41,657 nt of DNA from Pseudomonadota bacterium (GCA_021805685.1 JAJZET010000213.1:1-41657), one strand, 5' to 3'; positions 19,365 to 27,293 are shown, numbered from the stretch's first letter. The notes: generated by a model not told the origin, from the sequence alone. Numbers and translations are program-made.

Positions 19365-19727
19365 TCAGCCCAGCACGCGCTTGACGGTCGCCAGCAACTG
19401 CTCGGGATCGAACGGCTTGACCAGCCAGCCGGTGGCGCCGGCGGCCTTGCCTTCCATTTTCTTCTCGGTGTTCGACTCGGTGGTGAGCATCAGGATCGGC
19501 ACGCCCTGGTACTCCGGCCTGGCGCGCAACGCGCGCACCATGCTGATGCCGTCCATCACCGGCATGTTGACGTCGGCAAGCACCAGGTCGAACGCACTGG
19601 CGCTCGCCGCGTCCAGCGCCAATTGGCCGTTTTCGGCCTCGGTCACTTCGTGGCCTGCGCCGCGCAGGGTGAAGGCCACCATGCCGCGCATCGAGGTCGA
19701 ATCGTCTACCGCCAGGATCTTTGCCAT
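19365..19727 (-). CDS. cheY: CheY response regulator of the second chemosensory locus
   Basis: A 120-residue single receiver domain. Acidic pair Asp8-Asp9, phospho-acceptor Asp52 (LADVNMPVMDG), switch Thr in MLTTES at about 83-84, and Lys105 in VKPFD. It is shorter and clearly different from the fli-linked CheY (26838-27233), for example lacking the WNMPNMTG motif, so it may serve a separate output. It sits 12 bases ahead of cheA and 13 after the STAS gene. Confidence 0.96.
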   Translation of the reverse strand: MAKILAVDDSTSMRGMVAFTLRGAGHEVTEAENGQLALDAASASAFDLVLADVNMPVMDGISMVRALRARPEYQGVPILMLTTESNTEKKMEGKAAGATGWLVKPFDPEQLLATVKRVLG

Positions 19728-19740
19728 GCTGCTACCTCAG

Positions 19741-20073
19741 TTAGGCCGGCCCGACGGCCGGCAGTTCCAGAATCCGTGCCAGGCCGAGCAGGCCGGCTGC
19801 ATCGTTCAGGGCGGCGCTGCTGCCGCGCCAGGCCAACGTGCCGCTGCAACCGTCCAGCGCCCGGCGCAACAGCACCAGCAACTGCAGCGCGGCGGTATCC
19901 ACGCGCTCCACCTGGCTGCCATCGAGTTCGATCGCGCCGCCTTGCAGCGCCTGCGCCAATTCCGCCTGCAGGGCCGCCTGCGCGGCGATGCGGCAGTCCG
20001 CCGGCAACACCACGGTCGCCACCTCGCCTGCCGCCTGTCCTTCGTCGTGTTTTGCCGCCCGCTTGCCGGCCAT
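19741..20073 (-). CDS. STAS-domain protein, first gene of the chemosensory locus
   Basis: A 110-residue STAS protein from ATG 20073 (MAGKRAAKHDEGQAAGEVAT), which has GGGGTGA upstream; a GTG at 20127 would lie in the leader and is less likely. Core: IELDGSQVERVDTAALQLLV. The usual phospho-Ser position is Thr (DTAAL), so phosphorylation control may be altered or absent, unlike the STAS protein at 7782-8087. It precedes cheY and cheA and is expected to be the first cistron from the sigma-28 promoter just upstream. Partner unknown. Confidence 0.85.
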   Translation of the reverse strand: MAGKRAAKHDEGQAAGEVATVVLPADCRIAAQAALQAELAQALQGGAIELDGSQVERVDTAALQLLVLLRRALDGCSGTLAWRGSSAALNDAAGLLGLARILELPAVGPA

Positions 20074-20113
20074 GCCGTCACCCCATGCGCGCCACCTGGC
20101 GCTGACTGCAGGC

Positions 20114-20140
20114 TTATCGGCCGGCACCCTAGTCGCTTTA
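20114..20140 (-). promoter_or_regulatory. Predicted sigma-28 promoter of STAS-cheY-cheA-MCP
   Basis: Minus strand: TAAAGCGA, 11 bases, GCCGATAA. The -10 is a perfect match to the E. coli sigma-28 consensus, the -35 matches 5 of 8, and the spacing is exact. Predicted leader about 34 bases to the STAS ATG. Its -35 is the mirror image of the -35 of a divergent sigma-28 promoter five bases away. Confidence 0.8.
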
Positions 20141-20145
20141 GGCTC

Positions 20146-20172
20146 TAAAGTTCGTGCAGACGCCGCCGATGC
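20146..20172 (+). promoter_or_regulatory. Predicted sigma-28 promoter of the FliK-like/FlhB-like pair
   Basis: Plus strand: TAAAGTTC, 11 bases, GCCGATGC. Matches 7 of 8 at -35 and 7 of 8 at -10 by eye, with the exact spacer. Predicted leader about 42 bases to the TTG at 20221. Five bases separate it from the leftward promoter; the two -35 boxes together form the inverted repeat CTTTAG/CTAAAG. Confidence 0.78.
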
Positions 20173-20220
20173 CCTACCCGATTAGCCGGTTCAGGCCCAT
20201 ACCCCCATGCAGGTCCCAGT

Positions 20221-21366
20221 TTGATCATCCAGCCGACCAGCCTCGCCGCCCTGACCTGGGCAGGCGCCGCCGCCGGCACGGCGGCGCCAAGCTGGCGCAT
20301 CGGCACCGTGCTGTCCGCGCGACCGCTTGGGGTGAGCCCGCAGGGGCTGCAGATACTGCAGATCGGCAGCCTGACGGTGGAGGCGGACGTGGTCAGCGCG
20401 CAGCTCCCCGCGCAATTCCAGGTCCGCGTGCTCAGCCTGGGCGCCCAACCCCAGCTGGAAATGCTCACGCCGCCGGCCGATGCCGCCCTGCAGCGCGCCC
20501 TGCGCGAGAGCCTGCCGCAGCAAAACGGCTACGCGCCGTTGCTGGCCACGCTCGACGCGCTGGCGCAGCGCCCGATGCTGCGCCAGCTGCCGCCGGACCT
20601 GCGCAGCGCGCTCGCCTCGCTGGAACAGGCCCTGCGCAGTCCGGCGGAAATCACCCGCGGCGAGGGCCTGCGCGAAGCCATCACACACAGTGGGCTGTTC
20701 CTCGAATCCACCCTGGCCCGCTCGCTGGGGCAGCCGCCGCCCGCCCTGCAGGACGACTGGAAGGCGGCATTGCTGCGCCTCGCCGCCGCGCTGGACAGCG
20801 GCGCACCGATGCCCCCGGGAGGCGCGCAGAACGCCGGCGAAACCGCGCCGCCGCTGCTGCAGCGCGGCCTGCAGGCGCAGCCGCGCGCACTGCTGCCGGA
20901 GCTGGCGCCGGAGGACGTGAAGCCCCTGCTTGGCCGCCTGCAAGGCGAAGTGCATGCCGCACTGGCACGCATCGAAGTGGCGCAGCTGGAATCCGGCACC
21001 GGCCCGCTGCCGGCCTGGATGATCGAGATCCCCATGCACGGCGAGGGCGGCAACGACGTATTGCAGGTGCAGCTGGAGTACACCGTCGACGACGGCGACG
21101 GCAGCCGCGGCTGGAACCTGGGCTTCGCGCTCGACCTGCCCGCGCTGGGCCCGGTCCAGGGCGAGCTGCAGCTGCGCGAGCCGCGCCTCTCGGTTCGCCT
21201 TTGGGCCGCCCAGCCCGATACCGTGCACCTGCTGGAACGCCAGTTCACCGCGCTGCGCCAGCGCCTGGCCGCCTGCGGCCTGCTGCTCGACCAGCTGACC
21301 TGCCAGCTCGGCCTGCCCGAGCCACCCAACCGCTACAGCGCCGTGCTGTTGCAGGCCACCGCATGA
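20221..21366 (+). CDS. FliK-like flagellar hook-length-control family protein (second copy)
   Basis: A 381-residue protein. The C-terminal 120 residues (LQVQLEYTVDDGDGSRGWNL, then GPVQGELQLREPRLSVRLWA) resemble the FliK C-terminal (Flg_hook) domain, which contacts FlhB to switch export specificity. The N-terminal two thirds are helical and Ala/Leu/Gln-rich. The start is a TTG at 20221 with AGG seven bases upstream; no in-frame ATG precedes it. It is separate from the canonical fliK at 38967-40205 and overlaps an FlhB C-terminal-like gene as ATGA. It could tune hook or filament export, or be a diverged paralogue; the family call is moderate. Confidence 0.7.
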   Translation: MIIQPTSLAALTWAGAAAGTAAPSWRIGTVLSARPLGVSPQGLQILQIGSLTVEADVVSAQLPAQFQVRVLSLGAQPQLEMLTPPADAALQRALRESLPQQNGYAPLLATLDALAQRPMLRQLPPDLRSALASLEQALRSPAEITRGEGLREAITHSGLFLESTLARSLGQPPPALQDDWKAALLRLAAALDSGAPMPPGGAQNAGETAPPLLQRGLQAQPRALLPELAPEDVKPLLGRLQGEVHAALARIEVAQLESGTGPLPAWMIEIPMHGEGGNDVLQVQLEYTVDDGDGSRGWNLGFALDLPALGPVQGELQLREPRLSVRLWAAQPDTVHLLERQFTALRQRLAACGLLLDQLTCQLGLPEPPNRYSAVLLQATA

Positions 21367-21632
21367 ACACGCCCACCGGCACGCCGCCGCCGCGCCGGGT
21401 CAGCCTGCGCGTCTCCCAAGCTGGCAGTACGGAGTCCCGGCCGAGCCTGCCGCCGGAATCGCTGGAGGCCCTGCGCGCACGTGCACAGGCCATGGGCCTG
21501 CCGCTGCACCCCAACCCGCAGATCGCGGCCCTGTTGGCCGCCCTGCGCCTGCGCGACGACGTGCCGGTGCTGCTCTACGCCGCCGCCGCCTCGGTGCTGG
21601 CCGCGGTCTACGACGCTGCCTCGGAGCAGTAG
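21363..21632 (+). CDS. Small FlhB C-terminal-domain-like protein
   Basis: An 89-residue protein starting MNTPTGTPPPRRVSLRVSQA. The segment LEALRARAQAMGLPLHPNPQ followed by IAALLAALRLRDDVPVLLYA resembles the cytoplasmic C-terminal half of FlhB after the cleavage site (compare the end of FlhB here: GSHRIPLVEAPPLARALYAS). It has no membrane helices and no NPTH site, as in stand-alone FlhB-like proteins such as B. subtilis YlqH. The ATG overlaps the FliK-like stop as ATGA, so the two are coupled and likely act together at the export gate. Confidence 0.75.
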   Translation: MNTPTGTPPPRRVSLRVSQAGSTESRPSLPPESLEALRARAQAMGLPLHPNPQIAALLAALRLRDDVPVLLYAAAASVLAAVYDAASEQ

Positions 21633-21655
21633 CTCAAGCCAGCGCCGGCAGGACT

Positions 21656-22003
21656 TCAGGTCGGCGCGCGCATGGCGACGATCAGCTTCGCCTCGTCGCT
21701 GGACAACCCGCAGCACGCCACCAGCTGCTCCGCATCGGCGCCCTCGCGTGCCAGCTGCTTGGCCAGCTCCCACGAACGATCGGGCAGCAGCGGCCGCTCC
21801 ACCTGGCCGAGCTTGCGTTCGACGCGCCCCAAGGCGGTCACGAGCATCGAGGTGGGCACGTCCGTGCTGGTACCCGCCGCGTTCTGCCACAGTGCATCGA
21901 CGCGCCGCTGCAGGCGGCGCGACTGCCGCCACATGAGCACCAGCAAAACGCTTTGGCCCACTGCCACCAGCAGCAGGGCGAGCATGCCCAGCTCAAGCCA
22001 CAT
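21656..22003 (-). CDS. DUF2802 family protein
   Basis: A 115-residue membrane-anchored protein. N-terminal helix LELGMLALLLVAVGQSVLLV, then a charged helix RRLQRRVDALWQ and a C-terminal helix-turn segment (LAKQLAREGADAEQLVACCG, LSSDEAKLIVAM) that resembles a small helix-turn-helix. It is the usual gene after cheW in polar-flagellum clusters of Pseudomonas and relatives; function unknown. ATG 22003 is chosen with GGAG nine bases upstream; a GTG two codons earlier is possible. It overlaps the end of cheW by 11 bases. It is convergent with the FlhB-like gene. Confidence 0.85.
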   Translation of the reverse strand: MWLELGMLALLLVAVGQSVLLVLMWRQSRRLQRRVDALWQNAAGTSTDVPTSMLVTALGRVERKLGQVERPLLPDRSWELAKQLAREGADAEQLVACCGLSSDEAKLIVAMRAPT

Positions 22004-22475
22004 GGTCACCGTCTCCGTTCAGGCGGTACAGGCGGCGCGCGTCGAGCAACACCACGAAGCCATCGCGCCAAGGCAACACGCCACTGACCGGATCGTCGTC
22101 ACGCTCCAGCCTGCCCGGCGGCGGCGGCGCGATTTCCAGGCCCTCGCTGTCTAGCAACTCGCCGACCGCGTCGACCTTCAGCCCAAGCGCCTGCCCCGCA
22201 TGCGACAGCAGCACGATGCGCACGCCGAGCGGATCGGCCTCGGGCTGCGCAGGCAGTCCGAGCCGGCGACGCCCGTCCATCACCGGCACGATGTGGCCAC
22301 GCAGGTGCCGCACGCCGAGCAGGTCGGTAGCGGACCCCGGCACCGGGGTGAGTTCGTCGTCGCGGATCACTTCGCTGACATCGGAGAGTCGCGCGGCATA
22401 CAGTTGCGCGCCGATGCGGAAGGTCAGCCAGTGGCGATCCTCGTCCGGATGGCGCTGCAGGGCAGGTGTGTTCAT
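21993..22475 (-). CDS. cheW: CheW coupling protein of the flagellar-linked locus
   Basis: A 160-residue CheW domain: WLTFRIGAQLYAARLSDVSE, then TDLLGVRHLRGHIVPVMDGR and LGLKVDAVGELLDSEGLEI. The HLRG motif takes the place of NLRG. The ATG at 22475 overlaps the motD stop as ATGA. In Pseudomonas the same position is preceded by a ParA-like gene and a second CheW-like (ParP) gene; both are missing here. Confidence 0.95.
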   Translation of the reverse strand: MNTPALQRHPDEDRHWLTFRIGAQLYAARLSDVSEVIRDDELTPVPGSATDLLGVRHLRGHIVPVMDGRRRLGLPAQPEADPLGVRIVLLSHAGQALGLKVDAVGELLDSEGLEIAPPPPGRLERDDDPVSGVLPWRDGFVVLLDARRLYRLNGDGDHVA

Positions 22476-23536
22476 TGAACGTCCTTGGCATGCGGTTCGG
22501 CGCCAGGCACGGCGCCCATCGAGGCAGCCGATGCCGGCGTCACTGTGGCGGTAGGCAGCGTCTGGGTGGCGGTCGCCTGTGGCCGGCGCGCGGTATCCGC
22601 GGGCACCGGCGAGGTCGAGCGCAGCACCTGCACGGCCGGCACGCTGTCCGCCGGCGCGGTTGCCGATGCAGCGGCGGCCATGCCGGCCTGGCGGTCGATA
22701 TGGCCGACGTCGCTCTGCGAACGCTGCGGCGCCGAGCCTTCGCCCATCACCACCACCAGGATGCGGCGATTGGCATTGCGGCCGGCCGCGGTGCTGTTGT
22801 CGGCGACCGGATGCGTCTCGCCCCAGCCGACGATGCCCAGCCGGTCCTGGGCGATGCCGCCATCCATGAACAGGCGCGCCACGCTGGCCGCACGCGCCGC
22901 AGAGAGCTCCCAGTTCGAAGGGAACTGCGGAGTGCTGATCGGCACGTTGTCGGTGAAGCCCTCGATGCGTAGCGGATTGTTGAAACGGGAGAGCACGTCC
23001 GCCAGGTTGTGCAACACGGCTTGCGCCTTGGTGGACAACTGCGCCACGCCGCTGGGGAACAGGATGTCGGTGCGTATCTCGATTTCCAGCCACTGCTGCT
23101 TGTTGCTCACCATCACCTGCTTGCTGTCGATCAGCGGCTGCAGCGCCTTGCGCACCTCGGACTCGATGCGCTTGAGCGTGTCCTTGCCGGAACCGGCGCC
23201 GATATTGCGCCCGTCGCCGCCCTGCAGCGCGACGGGGTGACGCGGGATCGGCACGGACACCACCGCCACGGCACCCGCCTTGCCTTCCGGCGAAGCGATG
23301 GTCGGGTCGATGTTGTGCGGCTTCACCTTGGTGGCCGGCAGCGGCGCAATGGCGTGGCTGGAGCCGTTGAATGCCTCGATCATCGATTCGGAGAGCACCT
23401 TGTACTTGCCCGCATTGACCACCGAGACGGCGTACATCACCACGAAGAAGGCCAGCAGCAGCGTGATCAGGTCCGCGTAGGGGATGGCCCAGGCTTCGTG
23501 GTTCAGGTGCTCTTCGTGCTTGTGCTTGCGGCTCAC
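22472..23536 (-). CDS. motD: Flagellar stator protein MotD (MotB family)
   Basis: A 354-residue stator subunit that anchors the motor to peptidoglycan. N-terminal helix YADLITLLLAFFVVMYAVSV with the proton-binding Asp22 (E. coli MotB Asp32), a plug/linker, then the OmpA-like peptidoglycan-binding domain (LRIEGFTDNVPIS, SNWELSAARAASVARLFMD). The last 80 or so residues are Ala/Pro/Thr-rich and look disordered, beyond what MotB needs. GTG start at 23536 overlaps the motC stop as GTGA. Confidence 0.95.
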   Translation of the reverse strand: MSRKHKHEEHLNHEAWAIPYADLITLLLAFFVVMYAVSVVNAGKYKVLSESMIEAFNGSSHAIAPLPATKVKPHNIDPTIASPEGKAGAVAVVSVPIPRHPVALQGGDGRNIGAGSGKDTLKRIESEVRKALQPLIDSKQVMVSNKQQWLEIEIRTDILFPSGVAQLSTKAQAVLHNLADVLSRFNNPLRIEGFTDNVPISTPQFPSNWELSAARAASVARLFMDGGIAQDRLGIVGWGETHPVADNSTAAGRNANRRILVVVMGEGSAPQRSQSDVGHIDRQAGMAAAASATAPADSVPAVQVLRSTSPVPADTARRPQATATQTLPTATVTPASAASMGAVPGAEPHAKDVQ

Positions 23537-24273
23537 GACACGTAGCCCTGCAGGCGCGCCTCGATCTGGCGCGGATTGTCGCCCTGGGCGATCGACACCA
23601 GTCCCTCAATCAGGATCTCGTGCATCCGGGTCTGCTTGTGGACCATGCTTTTCAGTCGCGCCGCCATCGGCAGCATGAACAGGTTGGCCAGGCCCACACC
23701 ATAGATGGTGGACACGAAGGCGGCGGCGATGCCGTGGCCCAGCTTGCTGGGGTCGGCCAGGTTCTGCATCACCGCCATCAGCCCCATCACCGCGCCGAGA
23801 ATGCCCATGGTGGGCGAGAAGATGCCCGCGCTTTCGAACACCTTGGCGCCCGCCAGGTCGATCGCCTCGCGGGTTTCCAGCTCGACCTCCATCACGCTGC
23901 GGATCGCCTCCGGTTCGCCACCGTCGACCAGCAGCTGCAGGCCCTTGCTGATGAACGGATCGGACTCGGCTTCGATCTGCGGCTCCAGCCCCAGCAGGCC
24001 CTGCCGGCGCGAGATCTCGCTCCAGCCCACCACCCGGCTGATCAGGTCGGCGGGGCGGTGCTGCGGCGGCCGGTAGACCATCTTCACCATCTTCAGGGCG
24101 TGCTTGAGCACGCCGCCGTGGTTCTGCAGCAACAGCGCCGAGGTGGTGCCGAAAATCACGATCACGAACGCGCCGTCGTTCCACAGCGCGTCGACGGTGG
24201 ATCCCTTGAGGATGGTGCCGATGATGAGCACCAGGAAGGCCAGTACCGTGCCGATGATGCTGATCAGATCCAT
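23533..24273 (-). CDS. motC: Flagellar stator protein MotC (MotA family)
   Basis: A 246-residue, four-helix stator subunit that works with MotD as a proton channel. ATG 24273 (MDLISIIGTVLAFLVLIIGT) is favoured over an upstream in-frame start that would run into cheA. The cytoplasmic loop keeps charged residues in ISRRQGLLGLEPQIE for FliG contact, and the conserved PTMGILGAVMGLMAV segment carries the channel proline. The length equals Pseudomonas MotC. It follows cheA by 10 bases. No motA/motB pair is visible here. Confidence 0.95.
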   Translation of the reverse strand: MDLISIIGTVLAFLVLIIGTILKGSTVDALWNDGAFVIVIFGTTSALLLQNHGGVLKHALKMVKMVYRPPQHRPADLISRVVGWSEISRRQGLLGLEPQIEAESDPFISKGLQLLVDGGEPEAIRSVMEVELETREAIDLAGAKVFESAGIFSPTMGILGAVMGLMAVMQNLADPSKLGHGIAAAFVSTIYGVGLANLFMLPMAARLKSMVHKQTRMHEILIEGLVSIAQGDNPRQIEARLQGYVS

Positions 24274-24283
24274 GAGCAGGCTC

Positions 24284-26185
24284 TCAACCGGTCTGTGCCA
24301 GGGGAACGACGGATTTCGCGGCACGTTCGGCCAGGCCGGCCAGGTCCATCACCAGCGCCAGCCGGCCGTCGCCGGTGACGGTGGCGCCGGCCACACCGGG
24401 CACGCCGGCGAACAGGTGGCCGAGCGGCTTGACGATGACGTCTTCGCGGCCGAGCACCTCGTGTACCAGGCTGCCCAGCCGCTGGTGGCCGATGTGCAGC
24501 ACGGCCACGTGACGCGTCGTTTCCGCTGCCACACCGGCCCAGGCGACCATGTCCACCAGCGGCAGCGCACGGCCGCGGTGGCGCGCCACCAGGCGGCCGT
24601 CCAGCAGGCTGTCCTGGCCCGGGTCCAGCTCGAAAACCTCTTCGACGTTGCCCAGCGGCAAGGCCAGCAGGCGGTTGCCCACGCGCACCATCAGCACGCG
24701 CACCACCGCCAGCGTCAGCGGCACGGCCAGCTCCAGCTCGCTGCCGTGGCCCAGGCGCGAATGCACCGCGAGCGTGCCGCCCAGCTCGGTGATGCGGGTC
24801 TTCACCACGTCCATGCCCACGCCGCGGCCGGAAATGTCCGACACGGTGGCGGCGGTGGAGAAGCCGGGGCGGAAGATCAGCTCGTAGCACTCGGTTTCGG
24901 ACAACCGCGCGGCCTGCGCCGCGTCGATCACGCCCTTCTCCACCGCCTTGCGCTTGAGGATCTCCGGGTCCATGCCGCGGCCGTCGTCGGACACGGTGAT
25001 GACGATGCGCTCACCCCGCTGGCTGGCCGCCAGCACCACGCGACCCTTGCGCGGCTTGCCGGCGCGCTCGCGGTCGGCCGGCTGCTCCACGCCGTGGTCC
25101 AGCGCGTTGCGCAAAAGGTGGATCAGCGGATCGGCCAGTGCTTCGACCAGGCTGCGGTCGAGGTCGGTGCCCTCGCCTTCCAGCACCAGCTCGACCTCCT
25201 TGCCCAACTGGCGGGCAAGGTCGCGCACGATGCGCGGGAAGCGCTGGAACAGGCGCCCCACCGGCTGCATGCGCATGCCCATCACCGCGCCCTGCAACTC
25301 GTCAGTGATGCGATCCAGCTCGCCGGCGGCAGCGGCCAGTGCTTCACTGCCCTGGCGCGCAGCGAGGCTGAGCAGGCGGTTGCGCGCCAGCACCAGTTCG
25401 CCGGCGTGGTTGACCAGCAGGTCCAGCCGCGAAGTGTCCACGCGCACCGTGGTCTCGGCGGCGGGCGCCGCAGCGGCCGGTCGCGGAGCGGGCGCCGCGG
25501 CCGGCGCAGGAGCAGCAACCGGCGCAGGTGGCGGCGCGGTGGTGTCGGGCTGGCCGGCCTTGCCGTGCAGCGTGTCCAGCAGCGCCTCGAATTCGTCGTC
25601 GTCGATGGTTCCGGCGGAGGCGGATGCGGGCGCCGTGGCGACCGGTACCGCAGCTGGCTCGATGGTGCCCGGCGCAGCGGTGCCGTAGAGGCTGTCGAGC
25701 AACGCTTCGAACTCGCTATCGTCGATGGCGCCGCCGCCCGCGTCGGCAGCCGGCGCCGCCACCGGAAGCGGCGCGGGCGCAGGGGCTGGCACGGGAGCGG
25801 CCCCGCCGCGTGGCAACAGCGCCTTGAGCAGTTCGGGGGGCGGCATCGCCAGCGGCTCGCCGGCGGCCAGCGCGGCCATCATTTCGACCAGCCGGTCCAG
25901 CGTCTGCAGCAGCGCATCCATGTAGCTGGCATCGAGGGTGACGGTGCCGTTGCGTGCCTGGTTGAGCAGGTCCTCGGCGTTGTGGCACAGCTGCACCATC
26001 GGCTCCAGCGCCAGGAAGCCGGCACCGCCCTTCACGGTGTGGAAGGCGCGGAACACGGCGTTGAGCAGCTCGCCGTCGCCCGGCGCCGCTTCCAGTCCCA
26101 CCAGCTGTTCACCCAGGCGCTCGACGAGCTCGCCCGCTTCGACCAGGAAGTCCTGGCGCAGCTCGTTGTCGAAATCCGCGTTCAC
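24284..26185 (-). CDS. cheA: CheA histidine kinase of the flagellar-linked locus
   Basis: A 633-residue kinase, GTG start at 26185. P1 HPt with His49 (FRAFHTVKGGAGFLA), P3 at about 255 on (VDTSRLDLLVNHAGELVLAR), P4 with HLLRNALDHGVEQP, SDDGRGMD and DISGRGVGMDVV, and P5 CheW-like. The region where P2 should be (about 125-250) has no folded domain: it is Ala/Pro-rich and carries two copies of a short helix motif, IDDSEFEALLDSLYG (154-168) and IDDDEFEALLDTLHG (194-208), spaced exactly 40 residues. The copies resemble the CheY-binding N-terminus of FliM (LSQDEIDALLDG), so they probably dock CheY. cheZ precedes it. Confidence 0.97.
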   Translation of the reverse strand: MNADFDNELRQDFLVEAGELVERLGEQLVGLEAAPGDGELLNAVFRAFHTVKGGAGFLALEPMVQLCHNAEDLLNQARNGTVTLDASYMDALLQTLDRLVEMMAALAAGEPLAMPPPELLKALLPRGGAAPVPAPAPAPLPVAAPAADAGGGAIDDSEFEALLDSLYGTAAPGTIEPAAVPVATAPASASAGTIDDDEFEALLDTLHGKAGQPDTTAPPPAPVAAPAPAAAPAPRPAAAAPAAETTVRVDTSRLDLLVNHAGELVLARNRLLSLAARQGSEALAAAAGELDRITDELQGAVMGMRMQPVGRLFQRFPRIVRDLARQLGKEVELVLEGEGTDLDRSLVEALADPLIHLLRNALDHGVEQPADRERAGKPRKGRVVLAASQRGERIVITVSDDGRGMDPEILKRKAVEKGVIDAAQAARLSETECYELIFRPGFSTAATVSDISGRGVGMDVVKTRITELGGTLAVHSRLGHGSELELAVPLTLAVVRVLMVRVGNRLLALPLGNVEEVFELDPGQDSLLDGRLVARHRGRALPLVDMVAWAGVAAETTRHVAVLHIGHQRLGSLVHEVLGREDVIVKPLGHLFAGVPGVAGATVTGDGRLALVMDLAGLAERAAKSVVPLAQTG

Positions 26186-26199
26186 TGCGCCGGAGCCCC

Positions 26200-26841
26200 T
26201 TAGAAACCGAATTCGCTGAGCAGCCGGTCGGCGTCCTCCTGACTGGTGACCTTGGCCACGTCGACCGGGGCCTCGGCGCCAGCCAGTGCGCCGGTGAGAC
26301 GCACCAGTTCCAGCAATGAGGTCTCGACCGTGCCGATGAAGGCGGACACCTTCTTGATGCGCTGGCCGGAGAGATCCTGCCAGGACTGCGCCACCACCAT
26401 GTCGGCGAGGCCGGTACGGCAGGTTTCGGCGAAACCGCCGGCGTCGCGGGCGAAGCCGGCGACCAGTTCGTCGCCGCTCGCGCGCTTGAGCACGTCGTCG
26501 GCGCGCTGCGCCAGCGCATCGGCCTGCGGCCGTATGCGCTCGGCGAAGTCGATGCTGCGGTTGGCGGCGTTCGCGCTCATTTCCAGCACGTCCTGCAGGT
26601 GCTGGCGCGCATCGGCCACGATGCCGGGCACGCCTTCCTGCGCCAGCTCGCCGCCGAGGCGGCGCACGGCGTCGTGCAGTTCGCGGGCCAGCTGGCCCAG
26701 CGCACGGAACAGGTGTTGCTCGCGCTGGCGCACCATGGTGTCCAGCGCGTGCTCGAAGGCGGGACCTTCCGGGCTGTTCAGCAGGTCGCGCAGTTCGGAC
26801 GGCAGGCTCTCGTCGCTCGCGAGGGGAATCAGGGTACTCAT
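26200..26841 (-). CDS. cheZ: CheZ CheY-P phosphatase
   Basis: A 213-residue, all-helical phosphatase (E. coli 214). Active-site helix [15 protein letters not shown] carries Asp156 and Gln160, matching E. coli Asp143 and Gln147. The C-terminus [13 protein letters not shown] fits the CheY-binding peptide of CheZ (ending LGF in E. coli), joined by a Thr/Ala-rich linker. The ATG at 26841 overlaps the cheY stop as ATGA. A longer open frame upstream runs through cheY and is not real. Confidence 0.96.
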   Translation of the reverse strand: MSTLIPLASDESLPSELRDLLNSPEGPAFEHALDTMVRQREQHLFRALGQLARELHDAVRRLGGELAQEGVPGIVADARQHLQDVLEMSANAANRSIDFAERIRPQADALAQRADDVLKRASGDELVAGFARDAGGFAETCRTGLADMVVAQSWQDLSGQRIKKVSAFIGTVETSLLELVRLTGALAGAEAPVDVAKVTSQEDADRLLSEFGF

Positions 26842-27233
26842 GCTTTGGCTCCGCTGGCGGCGATTCGCTCGAAGATCTTGGTCAGCTTCTCCTGCAAGGT
26901 GGCCGCGGTGAAAGGTTTGACCACGTAGCCGTTCACGCCGGCCTGGGCGGCGGCGATGATCTGGTCGCGGTTGTTCTCGGCCGTGACCATCAGCACGGGC
27001 AGCCCCTTGAGCGAGGGCTCGGCACGAATCGCGCGCAGCAGGTCGATGCCGGTCATGTTCGGCATGTTCCAGTCGGTGACCACCAGGTCGAACGGCTGGG
27101 CGCGCAGCATGGTGAGCGCGTTGTTGCCGTCGTCGGCCTCCTGGATCAGGGTGTTGGTGAAGCCAAGCTCCACCAGCAGGTTCCTGACGATGCGCCGCAT
27201 GGTGGAAAAGTCGTCCACCACCAGGATTTTCAT
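26838..27233 (-). CDS. cheY: CheY response regulator of the flagellar-linked locus
   Basis: A 131-residue receiver that binds FliM to change rotation. Starting at ATG 27233 ([20 protein letters not shown]) it aligns closely with E. coli and Pseudomonas CheY; a TTG four codons upstream is an alternative. Phospho-acceptor Asp54 in [19 protein letters not shown] switch region and [13 protein letters not shown] at the end. It follows fliA by 60 bases with no clear promoter between. Confidence 0.97.
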   Translation of the reverse strand: MKILVVDDFSTMRRIVRNLLVELGFTNTLIQEADDGNNALTMLRAQPFDLVVTDWNMPNMTGIDLLRAIRAEPSLKGLPVLMVTAENNRDQIIAAAQAGVNGYVVKPFTAATLQEKLTKIFERIAASGAKA

Positions 27234-27293
27234 GTTCTTGTCCAAACGACTGCTCCGCGTAACGATGATCTGTGGGGAATGCGGGTTCGAGGT

